A stretch of 64,000 nt of DNA from Desulfitobacterium chlororespirans DSM 11544 (lineage in GTDB: Bacteria > Bacillota > Desulfitobacteriia > Desulfitobacteriales > Desulfitobacteriaceae): NCBI RefSeq assembly GCF_900143285.1, contig NZ_FRDN01000004.1, forward strand, positions 499,878 through 563,877, in the 5' to 3' direction. Of the stretch, positions 36,085 through 45,924 are shown one piece after another. Both the position numbers and the translations under genes were made by a program. Position 1 is the stretch's first letter, and each line of letters opens with the position of its first letter. The notes under the pieces were generated by a model. The model did not search any database. It saw only the letters and a program-made list of their open reading frames with translations, and had not been told where the DNA came from.

Positions 36085-36798
36085 TTACTTAACACCTGCC
36101 TGATTTTTAGCTCCTTGAACAGCGGCAACCAGTTTTTTCTCCAGTTTCTCACTATTTTTAGCTATACCAATAATAACCAAAGCCATGACCCCCCACCCCC
36201 ACAACGGCATTGTGATATTAAAAGAACCCAGGGCTGAGGCGGCCAGTATTTCCCAAGGCCTTGTCAGCAGCATGATGACTACATATCTTCCTAAACTTAT
36301 CTTGCTGAGTCCGGCTACAAAGCCCATCGCATCATCGGGGAAAAAGGGCAGAAATAAGAGTAATATGAGCAGCAGTTCCCCCTCCCTGGATGAAAAATAC
36401 TGTTCGTACTTATCTAAAACTTTAGGACTTACAAACCTCTCCGCAAACGTTCTTCCGAATTTTTTACCAAGCATAAACACTATAGAAGAACCAATGATAA
36501 TTGCCAGCATACTGATCAAAAATGAACCCATCATACCAAATACTGTTCCACCTACTACAGCACTTACATTGCTGGGTATTGGTGCAATAATAACCGATAT
36601 TAATTGAAGAATAAAAAACACTAAATAAGCTTTTTCCCCGTACCCCTCAATATAGTTCTTAAATTCTTCAGCAGAGGACATGTAAGTTAAGATACCGCTT
36701 GATTTCATGTAAACAACTATCCCTATGAGTCCGGCAATCACTGCCAGCAAGTAAACACAAAATTTTATTCTATCCTTAGGTTTATTCATATAGCCCAT
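36085..36798 (-). CDS. TVP38/TMEM64 (DedA-like) membrane protein
   Basis: 237 residues behind AAGGAGG. Five to six membrane helices; the core reads APIPSNVSAVVGGTVFGMMG, then GRTFAERFVSPKVLDKYEQY and LLFLPFFPDDAMGFVAGLSK, the family signature. Relatives act in membrane lipid scrambling or transport; a specific role is not known. Single gene; 36799-36977 upstream holds nothing recognisable. Confidence 0.88.
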   Translation of the reverse strand: MGYMNKPKDRIKFCVYLLAVIAGLIGIVVYMKSSGILTYMSSAEEFKNYIEGYGEKAYLVFFILQLISVIIAPIPSNVSAVVGGTVFGMMGSFLISMLAIIIGSSIVFMLGKKFGRTFAERFVSPKVLDKYEQYFSSREGELLLILLLFLPFFPDDAMGFVAGLSKISLGRYVVIMLLTRPWEILAASALGSFNITMPLWGWGVMALVIIGIAKNSEKLEKKLVAAVQGAKNQAGVK

Positions 36799-36977
36799 TT
36801 AGCCTCCTTGTTTGCCTTTTCATACTGCCGATGGCTTCATTATGAGCTATAGAATTTAAGAATTAATAAAAAAAGTCTTAAGAAAACCTCAATTTATCCT
36901 TTAAGCAATTTTTATAACAAAAAATAACAACAAAAAACCGGCCGATAGATCTGCCGGAAAGACTTTTACTGTTATCC

Positions 36978-37240
36978 TATTACATCTCCATGGTCAGGCT
37001 CACTACAATAGGCGGCGCCGTTGCCTTGGAACCGTTTTCACCTGGAATATCTAAAAGTCTTGGTTCACTACCGCAGGCAATAATTACAGCCTTAGCTGTA
37101 CCTTCTTTTTTGGGTTCGGATGTTCTTATCTCTTCAGCTTGGCTCTTCCGCCATAGCTTGCTGCCGTGAGTCCAGCAGGGCCACCGCCAATGACGACCAA
37201 ATCATAGAATTCGTCATGTCTCCTATACTCATATTCCCCC
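36978..37240 (-). pseudogene. Thioredoxin reductase relic
   Basis: Minus-strand fragments in shifted frames read [19 protein letters not shown] (FAD site, about 37220-37160) and, with the middle of the gene lost, AKAVIIACGSEPRLLDIPGE (about 37095-37035). The frame with the FAD motif has no start codon, whereas the ATG behind AGGGGGG is in another frame. It directly follows a thioredoxin gene, the usual trxA-trxB order, so a trxB was lost here. Confidence 0.7.
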
Positions 37241-37259
37241 CTTTAAAGCTCGTTTAGAC

Positions 37260-37586
37260 TCATGCTTCAGTCACTTCGCTGATTTTATCAATCACCTTTT
37301 CTTCGTCAGCAGCGCCCGCTAATTTTCCTTGATATTCTCCTGCGGCGAAGAAAAGGATCTGAGGAACCCCTTTAAGCGAAAATCTTTGGTAGAGCGGTTT
37401 CTGCTCTTCCACGTCGACATAATAGAAACCAAACTTACCCTCATATGTAGGTTGCAGTTCTTCCAGAATCGGGACAACGCCTTGACAGACATGACATGTT
37501 TTTCTTGAAAATATAACCAGGCAAGCTTCCCCATTATTATAAATAACTTCTTCAAAATCATTTGCATCCAGATGTCTCAATGACAT
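37260..37586 (-). CDS. Thioredoxin-like protein (CHVC active site)
   Basis: 108 residues from ATG 37586 (AAGGAG 7 bp upstream; GTG 37595 is too close). Thioredoxin fold with active site CHVC near residue 32 in place of CGPC, cis-proline in LKGVPQILFF, and FYYVDVEEQKPLYQRFSL between. The altered dipeptide changes redox potential and is common in Firmicute thioredoxin-like proteins. It is last in a run of minus-strand genes and sits next to a dead thioredoxin reductase gene, so its reductant must come from elsewhere. Confidence 0.88.
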   Translation of the reverse strand: MSLRHLDANDFEEVIYNNGEACLVIFSRKTCHVCQGVVPILEELQPTYEGKFGFYYVDVEEQKPLYQRFSLKGVPQILFFAAGEYQGKLAGAADEEKVIDKISEVTEA

Positions 37587-37661
37587 ATCCTTCACTCCTT
37601 GTTAAAATTAATTTATAAAGCTTGAGCAAATCATCATGTATCCAGTACTTTTGCACTGGCT

Positions 37662-38633
37662 TCAATTAAACCATCTTCTTTCATAATAACCGAGTGTTTC
37701 TAATGCCTTATGATCATTTTGGGCTCTGTAATGCTCGGAAAGATTTTTAAATTTGACCCTATCTATAGGGGAAGGCATCCGGTTCAGAGCATTAATTATT
37801 TCCATGTAGTCTCTATTCAATAGTTTTTTTAAAAACACGTTGAAGTCATTTTTAGCTTCTCCTAATGTATATCTATAGTTATAAAAGTATTTTTTGTGGA
37901 AAATCGGACTTGGCCGGCAACCCTGTTCCTCTGTCTCTAAAGTAAAATTATAAATACTCTCATACTGAGCGTTGACTCTATATTTAAGTGTGCCATCCCC
38001 CCCTTGGTAGACATATCCGTAAAATGTCTTTTCCAGGATATCATTGACTACCAAGTCATCTTCCATTTGTTTTTTGATTTTATTTATCCACCTATTGAAT
38101 TCATTTAGACTTCTCAGGCTAAGCAGCTTTTTCTTAAAGGCCATATCGACTAATCCTTCATAGACCAGCAGGATATCCCGATCATATAAATCCTCGACCT
38201 TTTCCTGCTCCTTCACCAGCAATTCATAGGCGGCATCATTGCCGTCGACCGCGGCCAATTCTCTCAGGGCTGCCAATAAAGGTTTTTGATAGTCCTGCTG
38301 GAGTTTTTTGGCTAAGCGGAATTTTACCTGTAGTGCTATATCTTCTTCATATCCGGAAGGAACCGGGCAGATTTCGGTATAAGAACTTGCCGGGGTCGGA
38401 CACAAGCCCTGGTAGGCACTCATTGCCATAAATCTATAGATCTCATCCCGCTTACTGCTGATAAGATATTTCATTTGCTCATCTGTTCCCAGATAAGCTG
38501 CCCCATACATGGTAAACTCTTGATCAAGATACCCGAATTCCGCCATCTTCGAAAAGTCTTCAGCGATCTGCAAGTCTTTGTTTACGGCACTTCCGCTGTA
38601 AACAACATTTATTTGATCCATTCTAGCGGTCAT
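37662..38633 (-). CDS. Unrecognised 323-residue cytosolic protein
   Basis: I do not recognise the family. The protein has no signal peptide or membrane segment, is mostly helical by composition, and is rich in Lys, Glu, Tyr and Leu. A short cysteine-proline segment reads GLCPTPASSYTEICPVPSG (about residues 82-100) and a lone Cys lies in EEQGCRPSP. Its start overlaps the end of the ABC ATPase gene by 11 bp, so the two are translated together and probably work together. Confidence 0.7.
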   Translation of the reverse strand: MTARMDQINVVYSGSAVNKDLQIAEDFSKMAEFGYLDQEFTMYGAAYLGTDEQMKYLISSKRDEIYRFMAMSAYQGLCPTPASSYTEICPVPSGYEEDIALQVKFRLAKKLQQDYQKPLLAALRELAAVDGNDAAYELLVKEQEKVEDLYDRDILLVYEGLVDMAFKKKLLSLRSLNEFNRWINKIKKQMEDDLVVNDILEKTFYGYVYQGGDGTLKYRVNAQYESIYNFTLETEEQGCRPSPIFHKKYFYNYRYTLGEAKNDFNVFLKKLLNRDYMEIINALNRMPSPIDRVKFKNLSEHYRAQNDHKALETLGYYERRWFN

Positions 38634-39456
38634 TTATTTCACTCCCCAGCATTAAATCACGCACATTTGATTTTATATCCATATTAACACTGATTTTTTC
38701 ACCGGCAACTTCTGACACTTTCACCGGATAACGCAAAAAATCGCTTAGCTTTTCCGTGTTAAATATTTCTTTTGTCTGCCCCTGGGTATAGCAATAGCCG
38801 TTGCGCAGCAATAAACACCGGTCAAAGACATCAATTATTTCATCAGTATAGTGAGTTACATAAACGATGGCGATGTCCGTATTCTCTGCTAAGTCCCGGA
38901 CAGTGTTTAAGAGATGCTCGCGGGCGTAGACATCCAGGCCGGTACATGGCTCATCCAGAATCAATATTTCCGGGTTCGTAAACATGGCCCGGGCGATCAG
39001 GACATTTTGCCGTTCTCCTCTGGACATCATATCGAAGGATTGGTCGATTTTGTCTTTGAGGTGCAGTTCAGTTAGTAGTTTTCTCGCTTTGACAACATCC
39101 TCATCGTTAATTTCATAATGGGTGCCAAAAGTCCCAAACTTACCGGATAAGACGATATCCAGTGCTGATTCCTTGGCGTAGTACTTATCAAAAAACGAAG
39201 AACTTACCAGGCCGATACGCTTGCGAATCTCAAGGACATTTTCATTGGTATAGGGTTGTCCGAATACTTCTAAGAAGCCATGGGTAAAGGGCCGGAAACC
39301 GGCTAATATCGTTAACAGGGTCGTTTTACCGCTTCCGTTCATCCCAAAAACGGCCCAGTGTTCCCCGGGAAGAACATCCCAGTTTATATCCTGGACCAGG
39401 TATTTGCTGCCTACTTTATAGGATAGCTGTCTGAGTGAAATGATCGGCTCATTCAA
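38623..39456 (-). CDS. Orphan ABC ATPase (YlmA/ModF-like)
   Basis: 277 residues from TTG 39456 (AAGGTGGG upstream). Walker A FGMNGSGKTT, Walker B ILILDEPCTGLD and switch THYTDE are intact; the signature is the variant MSRGERQ. One ATP-binding domain plus about 45 extra C-terminal residues; no permease gene is nearby. Such stand-alone ATPases can serve soluble roles rather than transport. Lies between the zinc-ribbon gene (12 bp gap) and the unknown gene (overlap). Confidence 0.88.
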   Translation of the reverse strand: MNEPIISLRQLSYKVGSKYLVQDINWDVLPGEHWAVFGMNGSGKTTLLTILAGFRPFTHGFLEVFGQPYTNENVLEIRKRIGLVSSSFFDKYYAKESALDIVLSGKFGTFGTHYEINDEDVVKARKLLTELHLKDKIDQSFDMMSRGERQNVLIARAMFTNPEILILDEPCTGLDVYAREHLLNTVRDLAENTDIAIVYVTHYTDEIIDVFDRCLLLRNGYCYTQGQTKEIFNTEKLSDFLRYPVKVSEVAGEKISVNMDIKSNVRDLMLGSEINDR

Positions 39457-39468
39457 GTTAAACCCACC

Positions 39469-39963
39469 TTACTTATTCAGAATCTCCACCAAATCAACAG
39501 CCTCAACCTGGGTGATATCAAAATCTTTGGCTTCTTTTTCAGTAAAGTTATTGACATCTTCGTCGTCCAAGACAATACATTCCCCCATGATATTTTGATT
39601 CATGGTGATGGGAACCTGAAAGCCGTCTTCATTTAGAATGCCAAGGTTTTTATCCTGCCAGGTCATAATTTCACAGACTTTGGCTATCGATCGTTGTTTT
39701 GTCCGTTCATTGTAATCCATATCCGGGTAAGCGTTGAAGCCCAGTTCCTCGACAAAATATTTGCCACTGGCATATATCTCCGGTTCCACCCCAAATTCGA
39801 TTCGCCCGCACTCTTCACACATAATTTCCAGACGGGCTGCTTCCAGGTCATTGAAGATAATTCTTCGTAAGGAGAGCTTACTGCCGCAGTATTTGCATAA
39901 ACAGCGTTTGCTCCGTTTCTTCAGGGATTCTATACGGGTTCCGGTGTTATGAGCATAGTTCAT
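39469..39963 (-). CDS. Zinc-ribbon protein of unknown function
   Basis: 164 residues behind GAGGTGATTG. The N-terminal half has two cysteine pairs, CKYC (after CLC) and CEEC, spaced as a zinc ribbon (about residues 24-55). The C-terminal half is acidic (ECIVLDDEDVNNFTEKEAKD). No membrane part. The family is not recognised; the ribbon suggests nucleic-acid or protein binding. It comes after the phosphodiesterase-like gene, separated by a hairpin, and before the ABC ATPase. Confidence 0.75.
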   Translation of the reverse strand: MNYAHNTGTRIESLKKRSKRCLCKYCGSKLSLRRIIFNDLEAARLEIMCEECGRIEFGVEPEIYASGKYFVEELGFNAYPDMDYNERTKQRSIAKVCEIMTWQDKNLGILNEDGFQVPITMNQNIMGECIVLDDEDVNNFTEKEAKDFDITQVEAVDLVEILNK

Positions 39964-39990
39964 AATTCAATCACCTCATGAGTTCTTAAG

Positions 39991-40045
39991 AATTCAATAG
40001 AACACGCAGTGCTTCATTATCAAGCACTTTGTGTTCTATTGAAAA
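39991..40045. terminator. Long inverted repeat between cluster genes
   Basis: TTCAATAGAACAC...AGTGCTT pairs with AAGCACT...GTGTTCTATTGAA (22-bp arms with small internal mismatch). It follows the alkaline-phosphatase-like gene ending at 40074. No strong U-run, so it may attenuate rather than stop transcription into the downstream genes. Confidence 0.6.
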
Positions 40046-40073
40046 AATCAACTTGCTTTAAATGAAAATCAGC

Positions 40074-42125
40074 TTAATATTCTTGTTCCAGAATCTGATA
40101 AGCCGGAGCGCCTTCGCACTGTGCCGGCATTCTCACCCCTGCCAGAACAGCCAGGGTTGGCACAAAGTCAACCTGGCGGATGATCCGATCCGTGACAAAT
40201 CCTTGTTTGACGCCTTTGCCTGCGATAAAGAATATCGGGGATACGGAGGTATCGGCTTCCCCTAAGGTTGTCGACAAGCAGTCGGCATGGTCATAGTTAT
40301 AACCTTCAGCCAGCCAGTAGCAGATATCCCCGGCATGGGGGCCGCCTTGACCAAGAAGTACGGCATCCCGGTTTCTTAAGGCGACGGATACGACACGGTG
40401 CCCTGTCTTCTTGTCCTTATACCCGTATAAAGCCGTCATAATTTCTTCTTCCAACTCGTATTGGTCAGCCGGCTCAACTATACCATAGGGTTCCCGGCCT
40501 TTGAGGTTGATGTAAATGTGCTGTTCACGTACGGCAATGGCTTTGGTCTTCGACCAATCGATTTCCGGCAGTTCTTTGCCGTTTTCATCGGTCTTTAACA
40601 CGGTAAACCCAAGTTCCTGCATTAAACGCACATTGACGCCGCCCAGCTCACCCAGCCATTGCATATCGTGCTTCGGAGACACTTGGGCATGATCGGAGAA
40701 TACCGAGATCGTCCAGCCTTCATCAAACAGATGAATGAACTTGCCCAGATAGTAATCGACTTGCAGATAGATATCTTCGATGAATTTTTCATAATCTTCA
40801 TGCGGCAATCTATTGAAGTCTTTTTCCGCCAAATGTTTAATAAACATATGGCATTGCAGATCGGGAGCATGGAAATGGGAGAATACAGCATCCAATTTTT
40901 CCGTTTCAATCAAGTGTAAAATCGCCGCCGCCTGCCAATCCGCTGTTGTGTACCAGTTGTCCAGCATGCAGTCCGTGATCATTTGTTTATCCTGGCAGCC
41001 CAGCATCGTGGTCGGGGTGGGATAGCCGACATTTTCAGTTACTTCTTTGAAGATTCGCTTGGGATGCCAGACACTGTCATTTTCCGTATCCATACCAGCG
41101 GATACCCACATAGTCAATTGGCTGCCGTCAGGTTTAATGGATAATAGCTTCATATTCCGGTTGGCGCGGAATCTTTTGCCGTCAGCTTTAACCGCTTCAT
41201 CGATAACTTCTCTGGCCATAATACCCGGCTCCAGAACGACGAGCGGTTCGGCATCCTTCTTGCTCTTATAGACAGCAACGCGGTTGTAATCGCCGTTTGC
41301 ACCTTTTAAGATTAAGCAGGGACGGCGGATTAAACCTTTAGAATACATAATGAAAAATTCTTTTGCGCCCTCAGGAGCGTGTTCCCAGCCACTGGGCTCT
41401 TTGATCGGCGATCTTACCGCATCGCTTGGTGCTTCAGTTATCGAGGTTGTTTGCATGGATTCATTGACAACTATTAAGCGCAGACCTGCCGACATGTCCG
41501 ATTCGGCAATACTCGTATCGCTGATGCCCGCTTCTTTGCTGCTTTCAAGATCAAGATTCTCCACAACGCAAGGAGCAACAGAGTTGGTCGCTGCTCTGGT
41601 GGCAAAGGTCAGTTCCGGGATTTCAACATTGGCGCCCACAAAGAATTCCCCGTCAACTGTAGTCGTAGCCATCCCCACACTCCCGGGGGAAGTTCCGTCG
41701 ACAACCATCAGATTCGGGTTATCCGAAGTCGGAGGCCAAGCGCTCCCCGGCCAATGCCAAACCAGAGTTTTCTTGCCTGCGTCGGCTAAAACATTCCAAA
41801 GGGGTTCAGCCGTGCAATTCCGGGAATCGAGATTATACTCTACATAATCCTTGGTTTTGGTATCAGGACTCCGCCAGAATCCGGTAATTCCATGAACATT
41901 GGCGTAACAGCCGGTAGCCAAAGTAGTCCACATTGGAGGGGTCACTGTCGGATGCCCGCCAAGCATGATCAGGTCTTTGCCTGAGGCACCTCTTTCGAGC
42001 ATTTTCTTAATATTAGGCAGTTTTCCCTGTGCCAGATACTTGCTGGTCAGGCTGGGATCCATCCCGTCAACACCCAATAAAAGAAGCTTCTCTGTTGCCG
42101 CTTTTCTCTGCAACATTCTGTTCAT
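40074..42125 (-). CDS. Alkaline-phosphatase-superfamily phosphodiesterase 1
   Basis: 683 residues, ATG 42125. Member of the type I phosphodiesterase/nucleotide pyrophosphatase group. Metal and nucleophile motifs are visible: LLLGVDGMD (residues 15-23), HPTVTPPMWTTLATG with the probable nucleophile Thr62, FSHFHAPDLQCHMF, and SDHAQVSPKHD. No signal peptide, so it should act in the cytosol. A central insert of about 200 residues (about 165-370) separates the motifs. Hydrolyses a phospho- or sulfo-ester of unknown identity. A paralogue lies directly upstream and an MFS transporter before that, which suggests uptake of the substrate followed by cleavage. Confidence 0.85.
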   Translation of the reverse strand: MNRMLQRKAATEKLLLLGVDGMDPSLTSKYLAQGKLPNIKKMLERGASGKDLIMLGGHPTVTPPMWTTLATGCYANVHGITGFWRSPDTKTKDYVEYNLDSRNCTAEPLWNVLADAGKKTLVWHWPGSAWPPTSDNPNLMVVDGTSPGSVGMATTTVDGEFFVGANVEIPELTFATRAATNSVAPCVVENLDLESSKEAGISDTSIAESDMSAGLRLIVVNESMQTTSITEAPSDAVRSPIKEPSGWEHAPEGAKEFFIMYSKGLIRRPCLILKGANGDYNRVAVYKSKKDAEPLVVLEPGIMAREVIDEAVKADGKRFRANRNMKLLSIKPDGSQLTMWVSAGMDTENDSVWHPKRIFKEVTENVGYPTPTTMLGCQDKQMITDCMLDNWYTTADWQAAAILHLIETEKLDAVFSHFHAPDLQCHMFIKHLAEKDFNRLPHEDYEKFIEDIYLQVDYYLGKFIHLFDEGWTISVFSDHAQVSPKHDMQWLGELGGVNVRLMQELGFTVLKTDENGKELPEIDWSKTKAIAVREQHIYINLKGREPYGIVEPADQYELEEEIMTALYGYKDKKTGHRVVSVALRNRDAVLLGQGGPHAGDICYWLAEGYNYDHADCLSTTLGEADTSVSPIFFIAGKGVKQGFVTDRIIRQVDFVPTLAVLAGVRMPAQCEGAPAYQILEQEY

Positions 42126-42280
42126 CCCTTTCCTTCAAAGTAATTTTTATAGGCCTTAAGCAGGAACCCTATCCTGTATTAATTTTAGATCCAGATAAAT
42201 TTGATGAACAGCAGCTTATTTTTCATTAAATCTTCTGCAACTAATAGTTGCATGGTTGACGAGAAATGGCCAGAAAAAGC

Positions 42281-42310
42281 AAAGACGCCCCATTTTATTT
42301 GAGGCGTCCC
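42281..42310 (-). terminator. Hairpin between the two phosphodiesterase genes
   Basis: GACGCC/GGCGTC stem (42284-42289 with 42303-42308) with CTTTGCTTTTT after it on the minus strand. It probably ends or weakens transcription from the MFS-phosphodiesterase 2 unit. The rest of 42126-42415 shows no gene. Confidence 0.6.
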
Positions 42311-42415
42311 AATGGGCTGGTTCCAGCCCTGGAAAATCCCATCCCGTGATATCATTGGGGTGAGATTCCTATATTCTATCTGCACAGCTGGTCTGCTGCT
42401 TGCGTTTCTTGATCA

Positions 42416-44503
42416 TTACTTCTCCAAAATTTGATATACTGGAGCCCCTTCACATTGGGCCGGCATATCAATATTCATAAGAGTTGCTACGGTAGGAGCT
42501 ACATCGACCTCACGAATGACACGTTCTGTTTCACAACCCTTTTTAATTCCTGCACCTGCCGCTATAAAAATCGGCGATACAGATGTGCCGAAATATCCTT
42601 CCGTTGTAGATAAAGCATCACCATGTAAACGATTGAATCCTTCCTCCAGGAAATAGATAATATCTCCACATTCTGGACCACTCATACCCAAAACAGCTGC
42701 ATCTTTATTGCGCAAAGCTATATTGACAATGCGCTTACCATCCAGGCGGTAGCTGTATAAGTCATCAATAATCTTTCTTTCCAACTCATATTTATCAGCA
42801 GGCTCCACGCTACCGTATGGGTTTCTCCCTTTCAAGTTAATATAAATATGGTTGCCGCGAGGTGCTACCGCTTTGGTCTTTGTCCAATCAATCCCACGAA
42901 TATCGTTGCCATTAGCATCCTTTTTCATTACTGTATAGCCCAAATCGCGCAGAACCCCAATATTCATAACAAAACCTTCACCCAAGAAAGGCAGCTCATC
43001 CTCTTCACTGCACAAAAGGCCGTGGTCACTGGTGACAATAATCGCCCACCCCTTGTCAATCAGAGGCAAAAATTCCCCAATATATTCATCAACTTGGCAA
43101 TAAATTTCTTCTAAAAACCCCTGATATACTTTTTCATCATTGTATCCGTACTTAGCTCTGGTCTTGGCCCATCTCCAGCAGGGATGACCAATATGATCGC
43201 AAGCATGATTATGTGTAAATACCGCTTCATATTCATTCGCTTCAATCAATCCCAACAAGGCCTTGGCCTGCCACTTATTAAATACATCCCAGCTTGGCAA
43301 AGAACGTCTGCTGATCATTTCCGGATAGCCACCGCCCAATGCTACAGCACATGGCACTAAACCTGCGATCTCAATCGTTTGTTGATATAATGACTGGGGC
43401 GACCAATTAAAATCTTTACGTCCAGTTTCAATATCTAAGGCACTGCCTGCTGATATCGTTACAAACTTACCCTCATGATCTATTCTTAAAATTGCAAAAT
43501 GACGGGTTGTCTCCACCTTCTCTTCTCCAGTAATTACATCCGTGATGACCAGAGGATAAAATTCGCCTTCTTTTATGGCAACGAATGGTTTTTCATCTTT
43601 TTTACTCCCATATATTTCTACTTCGTTATATTCTCCGCCTTCATTCTTAAGCAGCAAAGCCGGGTATCGTTTCAAACCTTTAGATACAATTACAGTAAAT
43701 TCTTTAGCACCATCCGGCAATTCATGCCCCCAATTTTTAGGCTCTTTAATTGGAGAGTCGAAATTAAAACAAGGTCTATCCGTTTCACCGTTTTCTTCCC
43801 CTTCCAGATGGTCAAGCAACAGCCAGGCATCAGGTGTCTTGCCTGAGGCAGCTTCTCGGGCAGTTTCCTGCCAATCTCCATCGCCAACTGAAACTTCCGT
43901 CATACTCTTTAACAAATCAGAACGGCTTTGGGGAGCAAAAGCTGCATTGGACTCCTTCATATCCTCGGTCATGACACATCCGGCTCCACCTTTTGACTCC
44001 ACATGTAAACGATTGCGGATTTCTTTACATTCTGCCGAAGCATAGGTAATATGCTCATCCTCTACGACAGAAACACCGGCATTAGGTCCAAGCGGCACCA
44101 ACCCGCCGACTATATGCAAATTATCACTATCACTAATAGGTGGCCACGAACAGGGCCAGGTCCAAACCAGAGTTTTCTTGTCGGCTTTAACTGTACATTC
44201 CCAAATCTGTTCAGCTTTCACCTGGGCCGAGTTAAAATTATTAACAATTTTACCAATATCCGATGGGTGGGAATTCCAATAGCATGTCACCCCATGAGTC
44301 ATTGGATAGGCACCGGTTGATAAGGTCGTCCACATTGGCGGAGTAATGGTTGGCTGCGCGCCTAACATGACTAAATCCTTGCGGGCGCTGCCCAGTTCAA
44401 TCATCTTTTTAAGATGAGGCAATTTCCCTTCATCAACCAAACGTTTGGTCATCTTCGGGTCCATGCCGTCAATACCAAGCACAATTACTTTTTTGCTGTT
44501 CAT
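42416..44503 (-). CDS. Alkaline-phosphatase-superfamily phosphodiesterase 2
   Basis: 695 residues behind CAGGAGGAC. Paralogue of the gene downstream, with the same motifs: VLGIDGMDPKMTKRLVDEG, AQPTITPPMWTTLSTG (nucleophile Thr), FTHNHACDHIGHPCW and VTSDHGLLCSEED. It also has the same long central insert (SPIKEPKNWGHELPDGAKEF matches the sister). No signal peptide. Codons look more AT-rich than in the sister gene, so the duplication is old or the copies came separately. Follows the MFS gene by 53 bp and is probably co-transcribed. Substrate unknown. Confidence 0.85.
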   Translation of the reverse strand: MNSKKVIVLGIDGMDPKMTKRLVDEGKLPHLKKMIELGSARKDLVMLGAQPTITPPMWTTLSTGAYPMTHGVTCYWNSHPSDIGKIVNNFNSAQVKAEQIWECTVKADKKTLVWTWPCSWPPISDSDNLHIVGGLVPLGPNAGVSVVEDEHITYASAECKEIRNRLHVESKGGAGCVMTEDMKESNAAFAPQSRSDLLKSMTEVSVGDGDWQETAREAASGKTPDAWLLLDHLEGEENGETDRPCFNFDSPIKEPKNWGHELPDGAKEFTVIVSKGLKRYPALLLKNEGGEYNEVEIYGSKKDEKPFVAIKEGEFYPLVITDVITGEEKVETTRHFAILRIDHEGKFVTISAGSALDIETGRKDFNWSPQSLYQQTIEIAGLVPCAVALGGGYPEMISRRSLPSWDVFNKWQAKALLGLIEANEYEAVFTHNHACDHIGHPCWRWAKTRAKYGYNDEKVYQGFLEEIYCQVDEYIGEFLPLIDKGWAIIVTSDHGLLCSEEDELPFLGEGFVMNIGVLRDLGYTVMKKDANGNDIRGIDWTKTKAVAPRGNHIYINLKGRNPYGSVEPADKYELERKIIDDLYSYRLDGKRIVNIALRNKDAAVLGMSGPECGDIIYFLEEGFNRLHGDALSTTEGYFGTSVSPIFIAAGAGIKKGCETERVIREVDVAPTVATLMNIDMPAQCEGAPVYQILEK

Positions 44504-44556
44504 AATAAAGTCCTCCTGATAAGATTTTGTCAGGGCAACTATGACTATAGGACAAA

Positions 44557-45924
44557 TTAGATGGCCTGTGTTTTATGCACAGGATTCAATTTCTCCAGAG
44601 AAGCCCCAGCGGTTTTTTCTCCAAGTACCAAAAAGATGAGAGCCGGAACAATAAAGAATAAGCCATTGACTAAGTTAGCCCCAAAGTATCCGTAGGTAAG
44701 GAATATTGGCGATGCCGAAACCATTGCCCAGGCGGAAATCATTCTCCCCAGGCCCAGGGCAATACCACCCGCGCTGGTTCTGACTTGCGTCGGATAGGAT
44801 TCCGCCGTATAAGTCCAGGCCAGAGTCATGGCAGCCGACATAAGAAGGCCTTTCAAGACCATACATATGGCAATCGGCAAAACACTGCTGAAAAGCCCTT
44901 GAATTATAAATAGCCCGCCTATGACTATAAACCAGATGATGATCGGGATCTTTCTGCCCCCTTTGTCGGTAACCCGGGAAACAATAAGGTTGCCAATGGG
45001 TACCACCAAAGCTGCTACCATGTTGATGGTTAAGGCATCATTCAGGGAAAACCCCATTGTCGTATGCACAGCCTGATACAAGTTGGCGAGATAGAAGTTT
45101 CCCAGCGTAACGCCCGTTACGACAAATAGCAGGCCAACCGTCCGTTTGATATAAGCGCCGCTGAACATTACTTTGCAAGCTTCGATAATACCCGAATTTT
45201 TAGGCTTATCAGCCGCACCGACATTGGCAGGGAGCTTAGCTTCCGGCAAAATTTCTGCGAGAACTCTCTCAGCCTCCTCAATACGGCCCTTGGAAACCAA
45301 CCAGCGCGGTGATTCCTTGATCCACGGAATCCCGAGCAGACAGACAACAATACCAACCCCGCCTAAGATAAAGATAAAGCGCCAGCCGTCCGGTGACATG
45401 GGCACAACGATTCTGGCCAAGATCGCCATTAAAGGTATTCCGGCTGTTCCGCCGGCAATTGCCAGCGCCTGATATTTTCCCCGTGATTCTGAGGGCATCA
45501 TTTCCGAGATATAAGCCATAGCGATAGTTACCAAGGCAATCGTGCCTACTCCGGTTAAGGTGCGGAAAAAGGCAAAGGCCATATAATCGGTAAAAACAGC
45601 GTTGGCTAAAGAAGATATGGAAAAAATGAAACCATATAATAGTAAGGATTTCTTGCGTCCGATAATGTCTGCGGTCCACCCGCCAATGACTGCTCCTATG
45701 CACATCCCCAGCATATTGAGAGCACCTATGTTCGTAATTTGCTGCATATTCCAACCGTACTGGGCAATTAGTGAGGGAGCGGCAAAGCCGAAATTTGACA
45801 CGTCCATTTGATCAAACACATAGAAAAATGCAGCTATAATGAGAAATCTTTTTTGAACTTTACTCAGCTTATGGCCATCGAAGTATGTCCTATTATCTGC
45901 TCCGCTTTGAACTGGATTTGTCAT
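44557..45924 (-). CDS. MFS transporter of the cluster
   Basis: 455 residues, twelve membrane helices. Motif A reads GGWTADIIGRKKSLLLYG and the loop after helix six has IKESPRWLVSKGRIEEAERV, the sugar-porter/NiaP/aromatic-acid pattern. These proteins usually take up organic acids, vitamins or sugars by proton symport. First gene of the minus-strand run of two phosphodiesterases and divergent from the LysR gene, which probably controls it. Confidence 0.88.
   Translation of the reverse strand: MTNPVQSGADNRTYFDGHKLSKVQKRFLIIAAFFYVFDQMDVSNFGFAAPSLIAQYGWNMQQITNIGALNMLGMCIGAVIGGWTADIIGRKKSLLLYGFIFSISSLANAVFTDYMAFAFFRTLTGVGTIALVTIAMAYISEMMPSESRGKYQALAIAGGTAGIPLMAILARIVVPMSPDGWRFIFILGGVGIVVCLLGIPWIKESPRWLVSKGRIEEAERVLAEILPEAKLPANVGAADKPKNSGIIEACKVMFSGAYIKRTVGLLFVVTGVTLGNFYLANLYQAVHTTMGFSLNDALTINMVAALVVPIGNLIVSRVTDKGGRKIPIIIWFIVIGGLFIIQGLFSSVLPIAICMVLKGLLMSAAMTLAWTYTAESYPTQVRTSAGGIALGLGRMISAWAMVSASPIFLTYGYFGANLVNGLFFIVPALIFLVLGEKTAGASLEKLNPVHKTQAI

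Noticed and set aside
42185-42385. 66-codon frame between the two phosphodiesterase genes
   Set aside because: It runs through a hairpin and has no coding features.
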